Notes under the pieces: model-generated | Seen by the model: only the letters and a program-made list of their open reading frames with translations | What the model was told of the DNA's origin: nothing | The model's database searches: none | Part shown: in pieces, positions 47,212 through 59,369 of the stretch | How the letters are laid out: each line of letters begins with the position of its first letter | Numbering within the stretch: the first letter of the stretch is position 1 | Translations under genes and position numbers: made by a program | Assembly (NCBI GenBank): GCA_032719365.1 | Contig: CM064871.1 | Span: forward strand, 67,753,586 to 67,817,585 | Length of the DNA stretch: 64,000 bases | Direction: 5' to 3' | Source of the DNA: Prinsepia uniflora | Taxonomy: Eukaryota; Streptophyta; Magnoliopsida; Rosales; Rosaceae

Positions 47212-49581
47212 TGATAAAACCCACTCCTAAAACACTTTGATACTCGTTCCGATCTTGTTCCCATCTTACAAGTACTCCAAAGTACCGAAACTACCATCAA
47301 AACATGTCAGACCAGGGATACTCATACTGCTCGCCTACTCATGCATCCGCCTCTCAATTCGCCCCGATTGTCGTGCAACGACTTGGAGGGTTATCGAAAA
47401 CATAAAAAGTGTGAGTGGACAAAAATAAACATTTAAAAACGTTTACCAAGGAAACAACATTTTCCCTCCATTTTTAAAAATATGCATGCATTGAACAAAC
47501 GAAAAAAATCAAAAAAAATCATTTAAAATCACATGGACACAAATATCGGTAAATCAAACCAATGTGAAAACTTCTAAACACAAGCATCGATAATCCAACA
47601 CAACCAACCAATCCTCGATGCTCGAATACCAATCTCGATAAAAGCAAATTGCATAGGCAACCTCGGAAACTGCAATAAGCACCATCCGAGTCAGATATAA
47701 GAAACTGTCTCGACACCAATGAACATAATCCATGGATTAAATCATGCAAGCCTTATAACCAGACACAACCAATTCTCAAACTCAAGTATCAGTCGCAACA
47801 AACAATATCACTACGCATAGGCTAACTTGGGAACTGCACGAAGCACCATCTGAGTCATGTCCGGGAACTGCACTAACACATCGTCCATACACGCCTCGAA
47901 AATGGACGTAGCACCATCCAGAATGTAATAAGTCCGGGTCATGTTCGGTAACATAACTCATGCACCATCCAGACACATCTAAGAAATAATCAATTCTCAA
48001 GCCTCAGGAAAATAAAGTCGTGCTCTGAACGTCTCAGCGCTGACCATATCTGAGGATGGTTGACCTTGGAAAAACAGTTCACAAACCACAAAAACTCATT
48101 TAACATAATTCTTGACTCAAACCAAGTCAACACACTTTGAAGACCGGGCCTAAACCCAAAACACAGTGTACACAAAATACCGTAAAATAACCGTGCCCAA
48201 AACCAATCAACAAATCCAGAAAAATCATCAAATAATTATTTAGAAATCATATTCAAATCATTGTCACGACTCACATACATCATGCAATAAAGCAATTAAA
48301 AACTATTACTATGCATGCATAATAATTTATAAAATAAAGTCCACTCATACACCATTCTCATAGTTGACTTCCGAGCTATTTGCTCCTCCGTAAATTCCAA
48401 AAATTGTATCGCCTGTCGAAAATGACCATTAAAGGCCATTAATGTCCAAACTAATCTTACATTTAAATCTCCTATTTTATCGTGATAAAATACAAATTAA
48501 AAACGTACACATAACACTTTGGAGACCCTAAACTACCCAAGACGGTGTCCAATCGACTCGAAATTGATGACAATAGGTAACAATGAAAGCATCGAAAAAT
48601 ATGTTGACCAAACTTCGAGATAAGGTGGCACGTGCCTCCACGCACCATAAATAGCTCCATACACAGGTCTTCTTTGTCCTCTTGCTGGGTTGACCCACGA
48701 GTCTACGGGTAGGATCCAACTCAGGCAGCCCGATTCGACTCTAAAGCCCTATTTTCTTGTCCATTTCCTTCCCTTCAGCTGTTTACCTCAATCTAATCTA
48801 GACTAGGATAAGTTATATGACCTCAAAACTTAGAAAAACTTACCTTCAAACCTCAACTCAAGCTCCAAACGTCAGTCGATCGTTGTCCCACTGTTTCCTG
48901 GCCTTCCCGCGTACCAAACTTCTAGTTCTCTGGCTCCCTAGGATAGTGAGAGCTTAAGAAAGCTATTAGGGACCTTAATTTGAAGTCTGGATGTCTCAAA
49001 ATAAGCAGGGTTCACGAGTGAGAAATTTCAGTTTTCCGGTCTCATGGTTTCTTCCTTCTCTTTCCTTTATCTCGTTGTTTACCTTTTCCCTTTCTCTTCT
49101 CCCTCTCTCTCTTGATGGTTATATTCTTCTCCATCTGTATGGTGGTCTTAGGTGTGAAGGTTTTCCAAAAACAACTCAAACTCTTACCGAAAACACAAAA
49201 CACATATATTAAAACACACCCACAATCCTTAAGTCGGTGCATCCAAAGGCCAAAATGAGGACGTGATAAGGAGGGGACACTTGTCACCATTCTAAAAAAC
49301 GAACAAAATATATTTCTTGCTAAATTACCAAAATACCTTTTATGTCAAAATTTCCAAAATGCCCCTAACTAATTTAGACCCGCACCAAACTCATTCAATC
49401 TCTGATTCCGGCATACCGCCTCTCTATGGATTTAAAATTCCGAGACTTACATAACAGTCATCTCGAAAAATTCAAAAAAGTGCTCGAGGAAAAAAGTCAA
49501 CTTTTTTACCTTCAAGGGTAAAATCCTCAATTTTCTTTTTAATTTTTCGAAATTATATTTTTTGAATTTTCGACCCTTATA
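47212..49581 (-). mobile_element. Element E 3' LTR (old chromovirus, about 2,370 bp)
   Basis: Minus-oriented. Its left end TGATAAAACCCACTCC pairs with TGACAGGACCCGCTCC of the 5' LTR at 50084. Its right end abuts the tract GGTAGAT, as in element D, with TATAA where TGTAA is expected. Shared sequence with the 5' LTR (GTGTGAGTGGACAAAAA and beyond) is clearly diverged, so the element is old. Confidence 0.75.
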
Positions 49582-49714
49582 ATCTACCATCCTTAAAGAA
49601 TTTCATCCTCAAAATTCAAATCCGTCTGTCCGATAACTGGAATTACCGGGCTATAACCATGCCTCGGGTTCCTACCTGAACCCTCATTTGACATTCAAAA
49701 TAGTAACTAATTTT

Positions 49715-50047
49715 TCAATCTTTCGGCTCTTCCCGAACCCTAGTTCCCCATTTCTTACTCCTTCCGAGTCCTAATTCGATGTTCCATAATCCATACCACC
49801 ACCGACATGCACAACCACCCAACAATAACATGGCTATCAACACCATATCCTCCGACGGACAATGCATGACCTCAAAGATCCTCTCCATGCGAGTAATCCA
49901 CTCGTCCGCCTCATCTGGTCTCGCCTCACCTATAAACTCAATTGCATCCTGACCGCTGAGCTCTCTCGATATTTGTGCCCTTTCTATCTCTATCCATCTC
50001 TTCAAGCTATGCAGGGAGCTCACGTCTTCGGGGCATGATGTCGACAA
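49715..50047 (-). pseudogene. Element E gag fragment
   Basis: The minus frame encodes SGQDAIEFIGEARPDEADEW, ITRMERIFEVMHCPSED and CACRWWYGLW, the start of a chromovirus gag core like that in element D. It then breaks into 31-bp-repeat-like sequence and ends after 110 codons. All of pol is gone. It lies between the two LTRs of E, next to its primer site. Confidence 0.8.
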
Positions 50048-50056
50048 ACACCAATC

Positions 50057-50414
50057 AATACAAACCTTGCTTTGATACCAAGTTGACAGGACCCGCTCCT
50101 AAAACACTTTGATACGCGTGTCTGATCTTGCTCATATCTAACAAGTACCAAAAATACCATCAACACATGTCATACTAGGGATACTCATTCTACTCGTCTA
50201 TTCATGCCTCATCCTCTCAATCCGCCATGATTTTCAATACAAACCTTGCTTTGATACCAAGTTGACAGGACCCGCTCCTAAAACACTTTGATACTCGTGT
50301 CTGATCTTTCTCATATCTAACAAGTACCAAAAATACCATCAACACATGTCATACTAGGGATCCTCATTCTACTCGTCTATTCATGCCTCCTCCTCTCAAT
50401 CCGCCATGATTTTC
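50057..50414. repeat. 179-bp tandem duplication across the E primer site and LTR end
   Basis: The two units (50057-50235 and 50236-50414) each hold the primer site (TGGTATCAAAGC on minus, at 50069-50080 and 50248-50259) and about 150 bases of LTR end. A few substitutions separate them, so it is an old local duplication. Confidence 0.85.
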
Positions 50415-51315
50415 GTGTAAATGCCTGGACGGTTATCGAAAACATAAAAAGTGTGAGTGAAGAAAAAAACATTTAAAAAAAATATGTTTATCAAGGAAAA
50501 CAACATTTACTCTCTGGTTTCTAAATTATGCATGCATAGAACAAACGAAAACAATCCAACTTGGAATTCAAATCGAACAAACCATATAAAATTACATAGA
50601 CACAGATATCAATAAATCAGACCAATGTGAAAACATCTAAATACAAGCATCGATAATCCAAGACAACCAACCAATCCTCAATGCTCGAATACCAATCTCG
50701 ATAAGCAAACTGCATAGGCAACCTTGGGAACCGCACTAAGCAACATCCGAGTCACATCCAAGAACATGTCACAACATCAATGAACATAATCCATGGATTA
50801 AATCATGCAAGCCTTATAATCAGGCACAACCAATTCTCAAATTCAAGTACCAGCCGCAATGAATAATAGCACTATGCATAGGCTAACTCGAGAATTGCAC
50901 GAAGCATCATCCGAGTCAAGTTCGGGAACTGCACTAATGCACTATCTGACCACGAGAACGACACGTAGCACCATTCAGGCTATAATAATATCCCTCAAAC
51001 TGCACGTAGCACCATCAAAGTCATGTATAGGAACTGTACGTACTACCATCTAGACACATCTATAACTAATCAATTTTCCACCCTCAAGTAAACAGAGTAG
51101 CGCGCTGACTTTATCCAAGGATGGTAGACGGTGGAAAAAAAGTTCACAAACCATGAAAACTCATTTAACACAATTCTTGACTCAAAACCAACTCAACACA
51201 CTCTCAAGACTGGGTCTTAGCCCAAAACACAGTTTCCAAAAAATACCGTAAAATAAGCGTGTCCAAAACCAATCAATAAATCTAGAAACCAATCAATCAA
51301 TAAATCTAGAAAGCG
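50084..51315 (-). mobile_element. Element E 5' LTR, truncated
   Basis: It follows the primer site and matches the 3' LTR (47212 onward) until about 51290, where a short duplicated phrase (ACCAATCAATAAATCTAGAA) marks the break. The remaining 1.3 kb of LTR is missing. Confidence 0.7.
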
Positions 51316-52384
51316 TGTCCTAAACCCGGCTCCACGTCCAAGACTATCCATCACAATCGGTGTCTCGAGGAGGGTTATCAACCACATCACAATCACATCA
51401 AGCATAGTCACAATTCCAAAATCAACACCCAATCACTACACATACTCAATAATCACCATTCTATATCGTATATCAAATTCATAATCAAAACCCAGTTCAG
51501 AGACCAAAATCAAATCTGAAATACTTGCCTAGTGCCCATGAGATTTCCTGGTGTTGTGCAAAGGCTTCTAATTATGAAAATTGTGCCAATTCCAATTTTG
51601 ATTTGTCACCTACTTGTTTCATGATTTTCCACAAAATGGTGACGAAATGTATAACTTGTACAAATCTTTCCATTTTCCAATTTGTTTCATGCGATTGCTC
51701 TGATCGATGTCATTCCAGATATAATAGCTCATCATTTTTACATGAGTCAACAACAAATGTATGCAGTGTGGGGATTTCCATTTCTAAAGGAAGAACTGGG
51801 CAAAATCGCCCTCTAAAGATTTAACTAGCGTTGGGACTAGTTCTTGTTTGTATACCCATATTCTATATTATATTAAACTCCTATTTTGTAGTTGTTGCAC
51901 ACCTACTAAAATACAGGGGAGTAAATGATGAAGACTAAAAAAACGATTTAAATTATCTAATAAATCACTTAATGAAAGTAGATTGTCTTTCCAAGAAGAA
52001 AGAGTTGACCCGTATCATTTTGACTTGATTTTGATTTCTCTATTTTTTCAAGAATACTGAGTTGGGCTTTTCTCCTATATGTATAGACTCAGTACCAAAT
52101 GCTTGGCAATCCTCGGTAGAGCTTATTTATGACTTCGATGCTCAAAACTCCGATTTAAGTAGTCATTTATTTGGTACCTCCCAAGGAGCAGGAACTGCCA
52201 TTTTAACCCTTCTGGGATGGCTACAACTACAGTACCTGCCAAACTTAAACAAAAAATTCCCATAGCAAAAACAAATCTAGTGAAAGAGGAAAGTAAATGA
52301 AGATGGTGAATGAGGAGGAAGTGGAAGGAAGGAAAAAAAAGATTAAGGGCGGAAATAACAAGAAAGAAAACAAAGTGACAAGTT
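51316..52384. other. Unassigned stretch inside the DNA element
   Basis: About 1.07 kb. Frames on plus (51525-51824, 52062-52265) are short and match no family I know. It may be captured or decayed transposase sequence; the sequence gives no support for either. Confidence 0.45.
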
Positions 52385-52548
52385 TGCTCCTTTATTTAAT
52401 AGAGGATTATTAAAAAAAAAAAAATAGATGGAAAAGGACTAATGTGAGATGAAAGGGGGGTTCAGGATCATTTTGGGTCAAAGTTGAGTTTATGGTCAAT
52501 TTTGAGACTAAAATTGATGCTCTTGATGCATCTTGAGTAAAAAGTCTT
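52385..52548 (-). repeat. Right terminal inverted repeat of the DNA element
   Basis: Inverted partner of 43691-43840. A run of 13 A at 52411-52424 interrupts the match. Confidence 0.6.
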
Positions 52549-52664
52549 CATACAAAATGTTACTAATGCAAGATTTACGAAGACAAAGATCACTCGGTTG
52601 ATTCAAATTTTTGCCACTGACTCATCAATGTATAGAAGAAAAAAAATCTCAAAAATTTAACCAA

Positions 52665-53290
52665 TAAATAGAGACCAAATCTACAAGTGTATCCAGAAGT
52701 CCACTCCCAATGATCCATAAGAGACCATGCATAATAGCCTTTCACATTGCACCCTTCTTCTCTGCATACATTCAACAAAACACACAACAATGAAATCAGC
52801 TTTAATTTAAGCCTCCATCATCATAATATCAATCCGTATACGACTCTAAATTCGTGGATGAGGTTTGTTAATTAGTCAACATTACTTGATTGCCGTTAGA
52901 AAATTCGTGAGATAGTCATCGTAGTATTGAATTCTTTTCTCATCTCTAAGAGCAGCTTCAACTGGAATGTATTGGTTGTTTGGATCATCCATACTTGTAA
53001 AAAGTAGAAATTTTTACACATGTTACATGACTCTCCTATTTATAGTTAAAAGTAGAAATTCACGAAAATTTTCAAATGACTAACTCTTATGGGTCGCCTA
53101 CAAATAATAATGTAGATTTTTGTTGATAATTATAATTTTGATTTTCCCAACAATATATCTAATGCAAAATTCTGAATTAGTTTTGACCGATCAAGCTCAT
53201 GATTTTTCTTATTTATTTATTTTTACACCAACCAACTTAGCTCGATCTTAAATTATTTACCATTTTCAGTGATGATGACGGTAGGGTTGT
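52665..53290 (-). pseudogene. Beta-glucosidase exon debris (third paralogue)
   Basis: Three collinear pieces on minus match the end of a GH1 gene. The end of exon 11 is at about 53258-53286 (NPTVIITENG, with the nucleophile Glu). Exon 12 is at about 52888-52992 (MDDPNNQYI, YDDYLTNFLTAIK). The first half of exon 13 is at about 52668-52761 (EEGCNVKGYYAWSLMDHWEW, TCRFGLYL), where it breaks off. The protein differs from copies 1 and 2 at many positions (NNQYIPVEAALRDEKRIQYY), so it is an older duplicate and not a recent copy. Exons 1-10 and the C-terminus are absent. Confidence 0.85.
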
Positions 53291-53962
53291 TTTAAAATCT
53301 TAAATCTTCTTTCTTTATAAAGCAACAAGACGAGCCCAATTATAAACGCATTTGTTCTTGTGGCGACCGCCTAGTACTCTACCATTAGCAAATCTTGGCA
53401 TTTTTTTAAGTACGCGTTCTAGAATGAATATACTCGCCTTACCGGAATTTGGGAATTTGAATCCTCTGCATACCGTTTAGATTAGTTCGAACTAAGTATC
53501 CTAGTATCCGAAAACTGATTAAAAAGCTCCTTTTTGGTGGGGAATTAAGTAATAATGGCATGGCAAAGACTCCAGAGGCATTGGTTTGGTCACAGCTTTC
53601 GTGTTGGTAACTGCATCTCCTGTCTTATTCCTAAACCCCTTCCCTCTTATGTTTCTCTGGTTTGAAATGCATATGATATGCTCTCATGGCACCTTTTTCT
53701 GTTGTTTTAGGGAATGTTAGATATAGGGATTTCGAGCATCTACATTTGAAAACGGGAATAACTTACCGGGTGGATTGTGAACACAAAACGAAAAGCTCGG
53801 CAAATATGTTGAACCATGTTTCTCTTTTTGATAGAATCATAATGTTGTATTTCTTCCAAATATCTATACACAAATCGTGATCTCAACACTTGGTTTTTGA
53901 TGGCCTTGCTCGATTCGCGAAAGAATTTTGGAACGAAAGGGATCATCAGTTCATCACCTTAT
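53291..53962 (-). other. Spacer and 3' flank of beta-glucosidase copy 2
   Basis: 53291-53575 shows nothing recognisable. 53576-53962 is the counterpart of 37896-38281. Confidence 0.7.
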
Positions 53963-56900
53963 TCATGCAGTAGAATTCAAGAAGTTTGTGAACCATTTAA
54001 CAGAGTCCTTAGGGTATCTCTTGAGCTTGTCCTTATAATCAACAAAGTAGAGACCAAATCTGGTAGTGAACCCAGCAGCCCACTCCCAATTATCCATTAG
54101 AGACCATGCAAAATAGCCTTTCACATTGCACCCATCTTCTCTGTTCAACCAAAACAGAACACTAAATTAGCTCCTCAAATTTCAAACTCATAATCTGGAC
54201 GTAAGAGTAGATCAATTCAAAGATAAAGCACGGTTAATATATACTTGATAGATGCAAGCAGATTTGTTAGATAGTCATGGTGATATTTAACCCTTTTCGT
54301 GTCCTTTAGAGCATCCTTGAGGGAAATGAATGGGCTATTCGGGTCATCCATGCCTGCGATAAAACGGAAGAAGAAGAAGATTAGCTCATGAAATGCAAGT
54401 CCTATAAAATGGAATTCCGTTTGAAAGATTACCATTTTCAGTGATTATGACTGGAGGATTGCCATACTTTTGCTTGATATAGTTCATTAATTTTCTCATC
54501 CCTTCAGGCACTATGTATAACCAGATAGAATTCGCCTGCAATTTTCCATGACCAGAATTCGAATCAGGGAAAAAAACTCAAACAATAAGAACACTGCAGT
54601 AATTTACGAGAGTTTACATACCCTATCTCCAATAGGCTTCCAGTCTTTGAATGCTGAAAACAAGCCAAAAAAATATATATATCTTCAGCTAGCAAGAAAG
54701 ATTTAACATAAATATGGCGTGTTCAATGCAAACTTACGAAGGGTAATGGCACCAGAGTCTCCAAGTGAGTCATTGAGTAGACCTCCGACAAAACGAGAAG
54801 TATCGTTTCTACCATAGAATGTAGTGTAGTGGTTAATGCCAACAAAATCCAAGGACCCCTTCACTAGAGTAGCCTCAGTCTTCGAAAAGGTTGGAAGCCG
54901 GCCTCCAACCCTACTTCTCATAGATTTTGGATAGTCCCCGAAAATAAAAGGCTCAAGGAACCTGCGTTTCAACAGATTTTAGGACAGTTTTGACAGCAAC
55001 CAATGTAAAACTTAGAAATTCGAATGCAAACTTTAAGGTTACCAGCCAAGCTGAAAATCTTGGGCCCTTTGAGTTGCTATGATATCTGATGTGGAGTTTG
55101 TTACTGGTTCGTACCAGATAACATCAAATGATGCCCCAACTGATCCATGTTGTTTTGACTGAAAATGAATCAAGTGCCAATTTAGTTCTTGAGAGTTAAG
55201 TGTATGATAATTTATTTCTCTGCGCTTTCTTACCTTATATTTTTTCCTGTAAATATCAGCCGCAGTTGCATGTGAAAGGATGACATTGTGAGCAACAATG
55301 TAAGGTTCGGTCGCAGAGTTTCCAGCCCTGCAGAAAAGGCGAAGCAGGATAGAGCACCTTCCGGGTGCCTGGAGACCAACATCATATCCTTGAATCGAAA
55401 ATGTGTGTGGTTCATTGAACGTGATCCAATGCTTCACCCTGTCACCGAATTTTTCAAAGCATGTGTCTGCGAATGTTGCAAAGTCCTTTCTGCAATTCAC
55501 TAAGGTCATATGTATCACTTCAATCTAAAAGGCTGGTTCTAACAATCAAAGGAAATTATATTAAGGTACAAAATTGTGAACATTGTTTTTACATGATTTG
55601 AGGGTTAAGCCACCCCTTGTATCTGTCTTCCAGAGCTTGAGGGAGGTCCCAGTGATAGAGGGTCACATATGGTTCAATTCCTGCGAGTTTAGATCATCTA
55701 TAATGGATCCGACCCATAAATTATACCCCAAAATGGTAAAAGGCATTACCTTTGGCCAGCAGTGAATTGATGAGCTTATTGTAGTGATCAACACCGGCCT
55801 GATTGATTTTGCCAGTTCCATCTGATTCAATGAAATTCTCCTGGTTAAAAACTTTGAATATTTTTTCTGAAGTGAAGTTTAAATTGACATCTGGAAGCCG
55901 TGGTTGAGCTTACTGGGGAAAATCCGAGACCAGGATATGGAAAACCTGTAAGCATCCATTCCCATGTCCTTCATAAGTTGCACATCTTCCTGCTTGCCAA
56001 TAGTTCAACTTTTGTAAAATAGTCATAAGGCATCATCACATTATTTTTCTTGAACCAAATAAAAATCTACAGAAATAGTTTGAGTAGACTTGCATTATAG
56101 CGGTGATACTGATCCACCGCAACATCTGCATTACTGAAATCAACTATTTTACCTGCAGCACAAAATGCAAGATAGAAGAATTTTAAAAAATGTAATAATA
56201 AGACGATCAAAATGATTCCTAATTAAGAAACAAAAATGTAGAAATTAGTACCAAAGGTGTGTGAGAAGATGTCCCAGACAGAAGGCCCTCTTCCATCCTC
56301 TTTAACTGCACCTTCATACTGACAAAAACCAGAAGAAAACTTTAACCATATATATTCTAATTAACAATTTTTATATTCAAACACATCCTCCATTAATCAT
56401 AAAAATGATAGTAATCTTGATAGAGTGAATTTTAGCCTACCCAGATTACAGTTTAATTAATTACTGTGGTAAATGTCAGATTTCGGGGAATGAAAAATGA
56501 AAATACATGAATACATGAATACCAAAAAGTCGTAATGTCCACGTTTAAAGAAGTTTAAAGTTGGAGACTTGGAGTCCTCTTAATTTGACTAATTACTAAA
56601 AGTGCAATTTTTGTTTCCTCGTTGTGCAATAATTACCTCACCATGACATTATAAATATCTTTACGTGAGTCACTGTGGATCTGCCGACGGCAGTGACTGT
56701 GACCTTACGCTTAAATTACTAACCAATAACACTTCGTAACCGTTACATAAAATATTTGAAAAATAAAAATATGAAAATCGAATAGAAAATCCCAATATCA
56801 CGCTCAATGTTTGTTCCATTCGCATGTCCAGAAATCCAACAATCATGAACAGAGAATTGTAGGGGGGAAAAATGCAAAACTAAAATGCATTCATTTGTGA

Positions 56901-57133
56901 TAGATGAGAAAATAAGTAGAGTTTAAAATCATGAGCATAAATCTTTAATTTAGTAGTAATTAAAAGGGTAAAAGAGTGATATAATTAAGACCAACCTGGA
57001 AAGCAGAAGAAGCAGTGCCAAAGACGAAACCTTTGGGAAAGCTAGCCCTGTTGATGTCTGAGAGACATGTTGACAACCCAATCACCATTAAAAAAACTGT
57101 AACCAGAGCAATGCCTCTTTCCCAAACCCCCAT
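53963..57133 (-). CDS. Beta-glucosidase (GH1, BGLU11-like), copy 2, 13 exons
   Basis: Tandem partner of the gene at 38282-43154 with the same number and lengths of exons. Exons (minus): 57133-56996, 56318-56252, 56152-56094, 55989-55914, 55821-55750, 55680-55593, 55489-55234, 55158-55043, 54961-54738, 54653-54622, 54535-54433, 54353-54245, 54140-53963; 505 residues, no break. Signal peptide, TFNEP (E193), ITENG (E409) and DNWEW are all kept. Changes against copy 1 are scattered (KDWKPIGDR for KNGKSIGDR; GRNDTSRF for GKNDTSGL). Intron 1 is only 677 bp, and intron 3 keeps the GC donor. A TATA box lies about 130 bases upstream of the ATG. It is probably a secreted or vacuolar hydrolase; its substrate is unknown. 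Confidence 0.93.
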
Positions 57134-58220
57134 GGCTACTAGCCCCTCTCTCTCTCTCTAAATGAGCTTAATTTGCTTCTAATCCCAACTTAAGTAGGCT
57201 GAAACTGGGAATTGGCTAGGGGTTTAGAGAAAAATGTAGGAAGTAATAGAGAGAGAGGGGATATTTATATAGGGGGAGTGAAAAGACCAGATTTGCAGTG
57301 AGATAATGTGAACTGGGCAGTGGAAATAAATAGACAAGTGGTGGTGGCTGTGGCGGCTGTGGTGGCGGTGGTGGTGGCCAATGCCAAAAGTATTTCGCCT
57401 ACAAAGTCCAAACAAACACTGAGAGAGAGAGAGAGAGTGGTTTTATGGGCAGTGTGTGTGGGAAAGGGATATGTTATGATGAGATACAAAGTCTGAGTTC
57501 ACACGGTTGGATTCGTTCTTACATGATACCAGAATGAATGACATGGGATTTTGGATTGCTTTGAATTAAATTTAATTGAATATCCATTTTTGGTGTGACC
57601 TTCCACATTGCCATTGCTTTTATCAATCTTCCAAGAGTGGGGATGGATTGCTTTTGCTTCCCACCCTAACTTTCATTTTGGAATGTAATGTATCATGTCA
57701 TATCCCTTCTTCTAGGAAATATATATTAATACAAATATTTAATACTAAAAATTCTACATTTGTCCCCGTTTGGTTGCATGTAACGAGGGAATGGGAATGA
57801 CAAGAGATGGAAATACTTATCTGAAATGTGTGTTTGGAATGAGGGGACTTGAATTACTGATTAGGGTGTGGTATTTCATATTCCATGCTTTGGATGGAAT
57901 GATGAAATTACATCTCATACCATTTTGGTTGAGCCAAAATTCGAAAGAAATAAATTATTCCAAATAAACTAAAATTCAATTAATTGAATTTTCTTTGGCA
58001 ATAAAAAAAATTAATAAATAATTATGCTATCTTTCACGCAAAACCTGCATTTCATTCAAACATTTTTGTTTACATCTCAGGCTTTTAAAAACAAAACCAA
58101 TGATAGGCTTTAAATGACCAATATTTAATTTGTAACTAAAATTGTTCTTAAGTTTTTATGAAAAGTTTATGAAAAGTGCAATATGGGAAAAAAAATATTT
58201 ATAATATTATAACCAATCCA
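57134..58220 (-). other. Upstream region of beta-glucosidase copy 2
   Basis: A CT run at 57146-57160 lies in the leader. A GGT/GGC-rich stretch lies at 57340-57379 and a GA microsatellite at 57421-57438. Beyond 57500 it is AT-rich and gene-free. Confidence 0.6.
57258..57272 (-). promoter_or_regulatory. TATA box of beta-glucosidase copy 2
   Basis: The minus strand reads CCTATATAAATATCC, about 130 bases before the ATG, followed by a CT-rich leader. Copy 1 has no counterpart. Confidence 0.7.
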
Positions 58221-58462
58221 TGATAGGACCCCATCCGAAAACTCCTAAACCAACATGTCTAGTCTTACTCCCATATGACAAAATAAATTAAAATTCCCAA
58301 AATACTATTATACACGTGTCAAACCAGAAATAAACTCTCGAGCCCCACACAAGAAAAAATGCAACCTAACCGTCATAGGTAATGCATCCGCCTAAGAAGT
58401 AGCCCCTAACACCAAACAACAGCCTTGAGGGATTTCCAAAACCAACAACATCCAAGTGGATA

Positions 58463-58682
58463 AAAATAAATATTTACAACACATTTTCCGAGGAAATATT
58501 AATCACCCTTAAATTCTAAAATACGCATGCTTATAAATAAAATATTCATAATCAAGCTATAAAATCATAATAAAAAATAAACATTTACAACACATTTTCC
58601 GAGGAAATATTAATCATCCTTAAATTCTAAAATACGCATACTTATAAAGAAAATATTCATAATCAAGCTATAAAATCATGAG
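58463..58682. repeat. 110-bp tandem duplication
   Basis: Two units, 58463-58572 and 58573-58682, both with ATTTACAACACATTTTCCGA and CAAGCTATAAAATCAT; about six differences. Confidence 0.85.
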
Positions 58683-58826
58683 AATTTCAAATATAAAATT
58701 GAAATTATAAATCGGGGACTCACAAAATGTAAAACATAACATGTATAATAATATATATGGCCCACATTTCCCTGAATTCCCGTTTATAAAACCATATGGA
58801 AAACTTGGACACAAATACATGTAATC

Positions 58827-59369
58827 TGTAAGACCCGTGTCGTGGAGGGAACGGTGAACGATCCCACATTCCTGCGAGGGGAATGGTCTGGAAGGAGATT
58901 AGTGGTGTGTCTTAAAGGTGTAGGCACACACCTATCTAGCACGAGGCCTTCTAAGAGCTCACTGGCTTTGGATTCCGAGGGAACTCCAAAGTTAAGCGAG
59001 TGGAGGCTGGTGCAATCCCATGATGGGTGACCCACTGGGAAGTTGCACTGTGAGCTCCCGGGAACAAAACCCTGCGGGTGTGATGGTGCGCCCTGCCCAG
59101 AGGGGACAATATCGTGTTAGATAGAGTGGACCGCTGCGCAAATCTGATCTAAACGAGGCATTTTGGGAGCTCAAGTGGCTTTGGAGGGGATTGGAACCCC
59201 AAAGTTAAGCGAGTTGAGGTTGGTGCAATTTCATGATGGGTGACCCCTTGGGAAGTTGCATTGTGAGCTCCTGAAAACAAAACCATGAGGGCAAGGGCAA
59301 GGAGGCCCAAAGCAGATAATATCGTGCTAGATGAGTCGGGACCTGACAGAGGAGGGTCAGGTCCTGACA
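58827..59369 (+). mobile_element. Cassandra-like short element with two 5S-rRNA-like boxes (543 bp)
   Basis: Termini TGTAAGACCC and GGTCCTGACA, flanked by TAATC at 58822-58826 and 59370-59374. Two direct units 213 bases apart each carry the 5S internal promoter region: AAAGTTAAGCGAG (box A) and GATGGGTGACCCACTGGGAAG or a variant (IE and box C), near 58989-59046 and 59201-59258. Each unit ends with (G)ATAATATCGTG-like sequence. Cassandra elements are the plant short LTR elements that carry 5S sequence in their LTRs. I see no clear primer site between the units, so it may be a solo LTR with an internal duplication and not a two-LTR element. Confidence 0.7.

Larger units (their letters stand above)
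43691..52548. mobile_element. DNA element with long terminal inverted repeats, filled by retroelements
   Basis: The left end (AAGGCTTTTTATCCAAGATA, then CATCAATTTTAGTTTC and TGGTCCCTAAA twice) reappears inverted at 52385-52548. The inverted repeats are about 150 bp and similar over most of their length. CATAC flanks both outer ends (43686-43690 and 52549-52553). Five bases is short for Mutator-like (9) or hAT (8) duplications, so the superfamily is open. Without the solo LTR (43929-46685) and element E (47212 to about 51315) about 2 kb remains. No transposase was recognised. It sits between beta-glucosidase copy 1 and the pseudogene fragment. Confidence 0.55.

Noticed and set aside
49042..49290. 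82-codon frame with lysine-rich tail
   Set aside because: It comes from a CT-rich run in the E LTR read on the other strand.
57770..57967. Frame of 65 codons and a GGAATG-rich stretch that could be a short hAT-like element
   Set aside because: No clear inverted ends or target duplication could be found by eye.
58990..59260. Functional 5S rRNA genes
   Set aside because: Only the internal promoter half is present, bases differ from plant 5S, and the segment lies in a short element with LTR-like ends.
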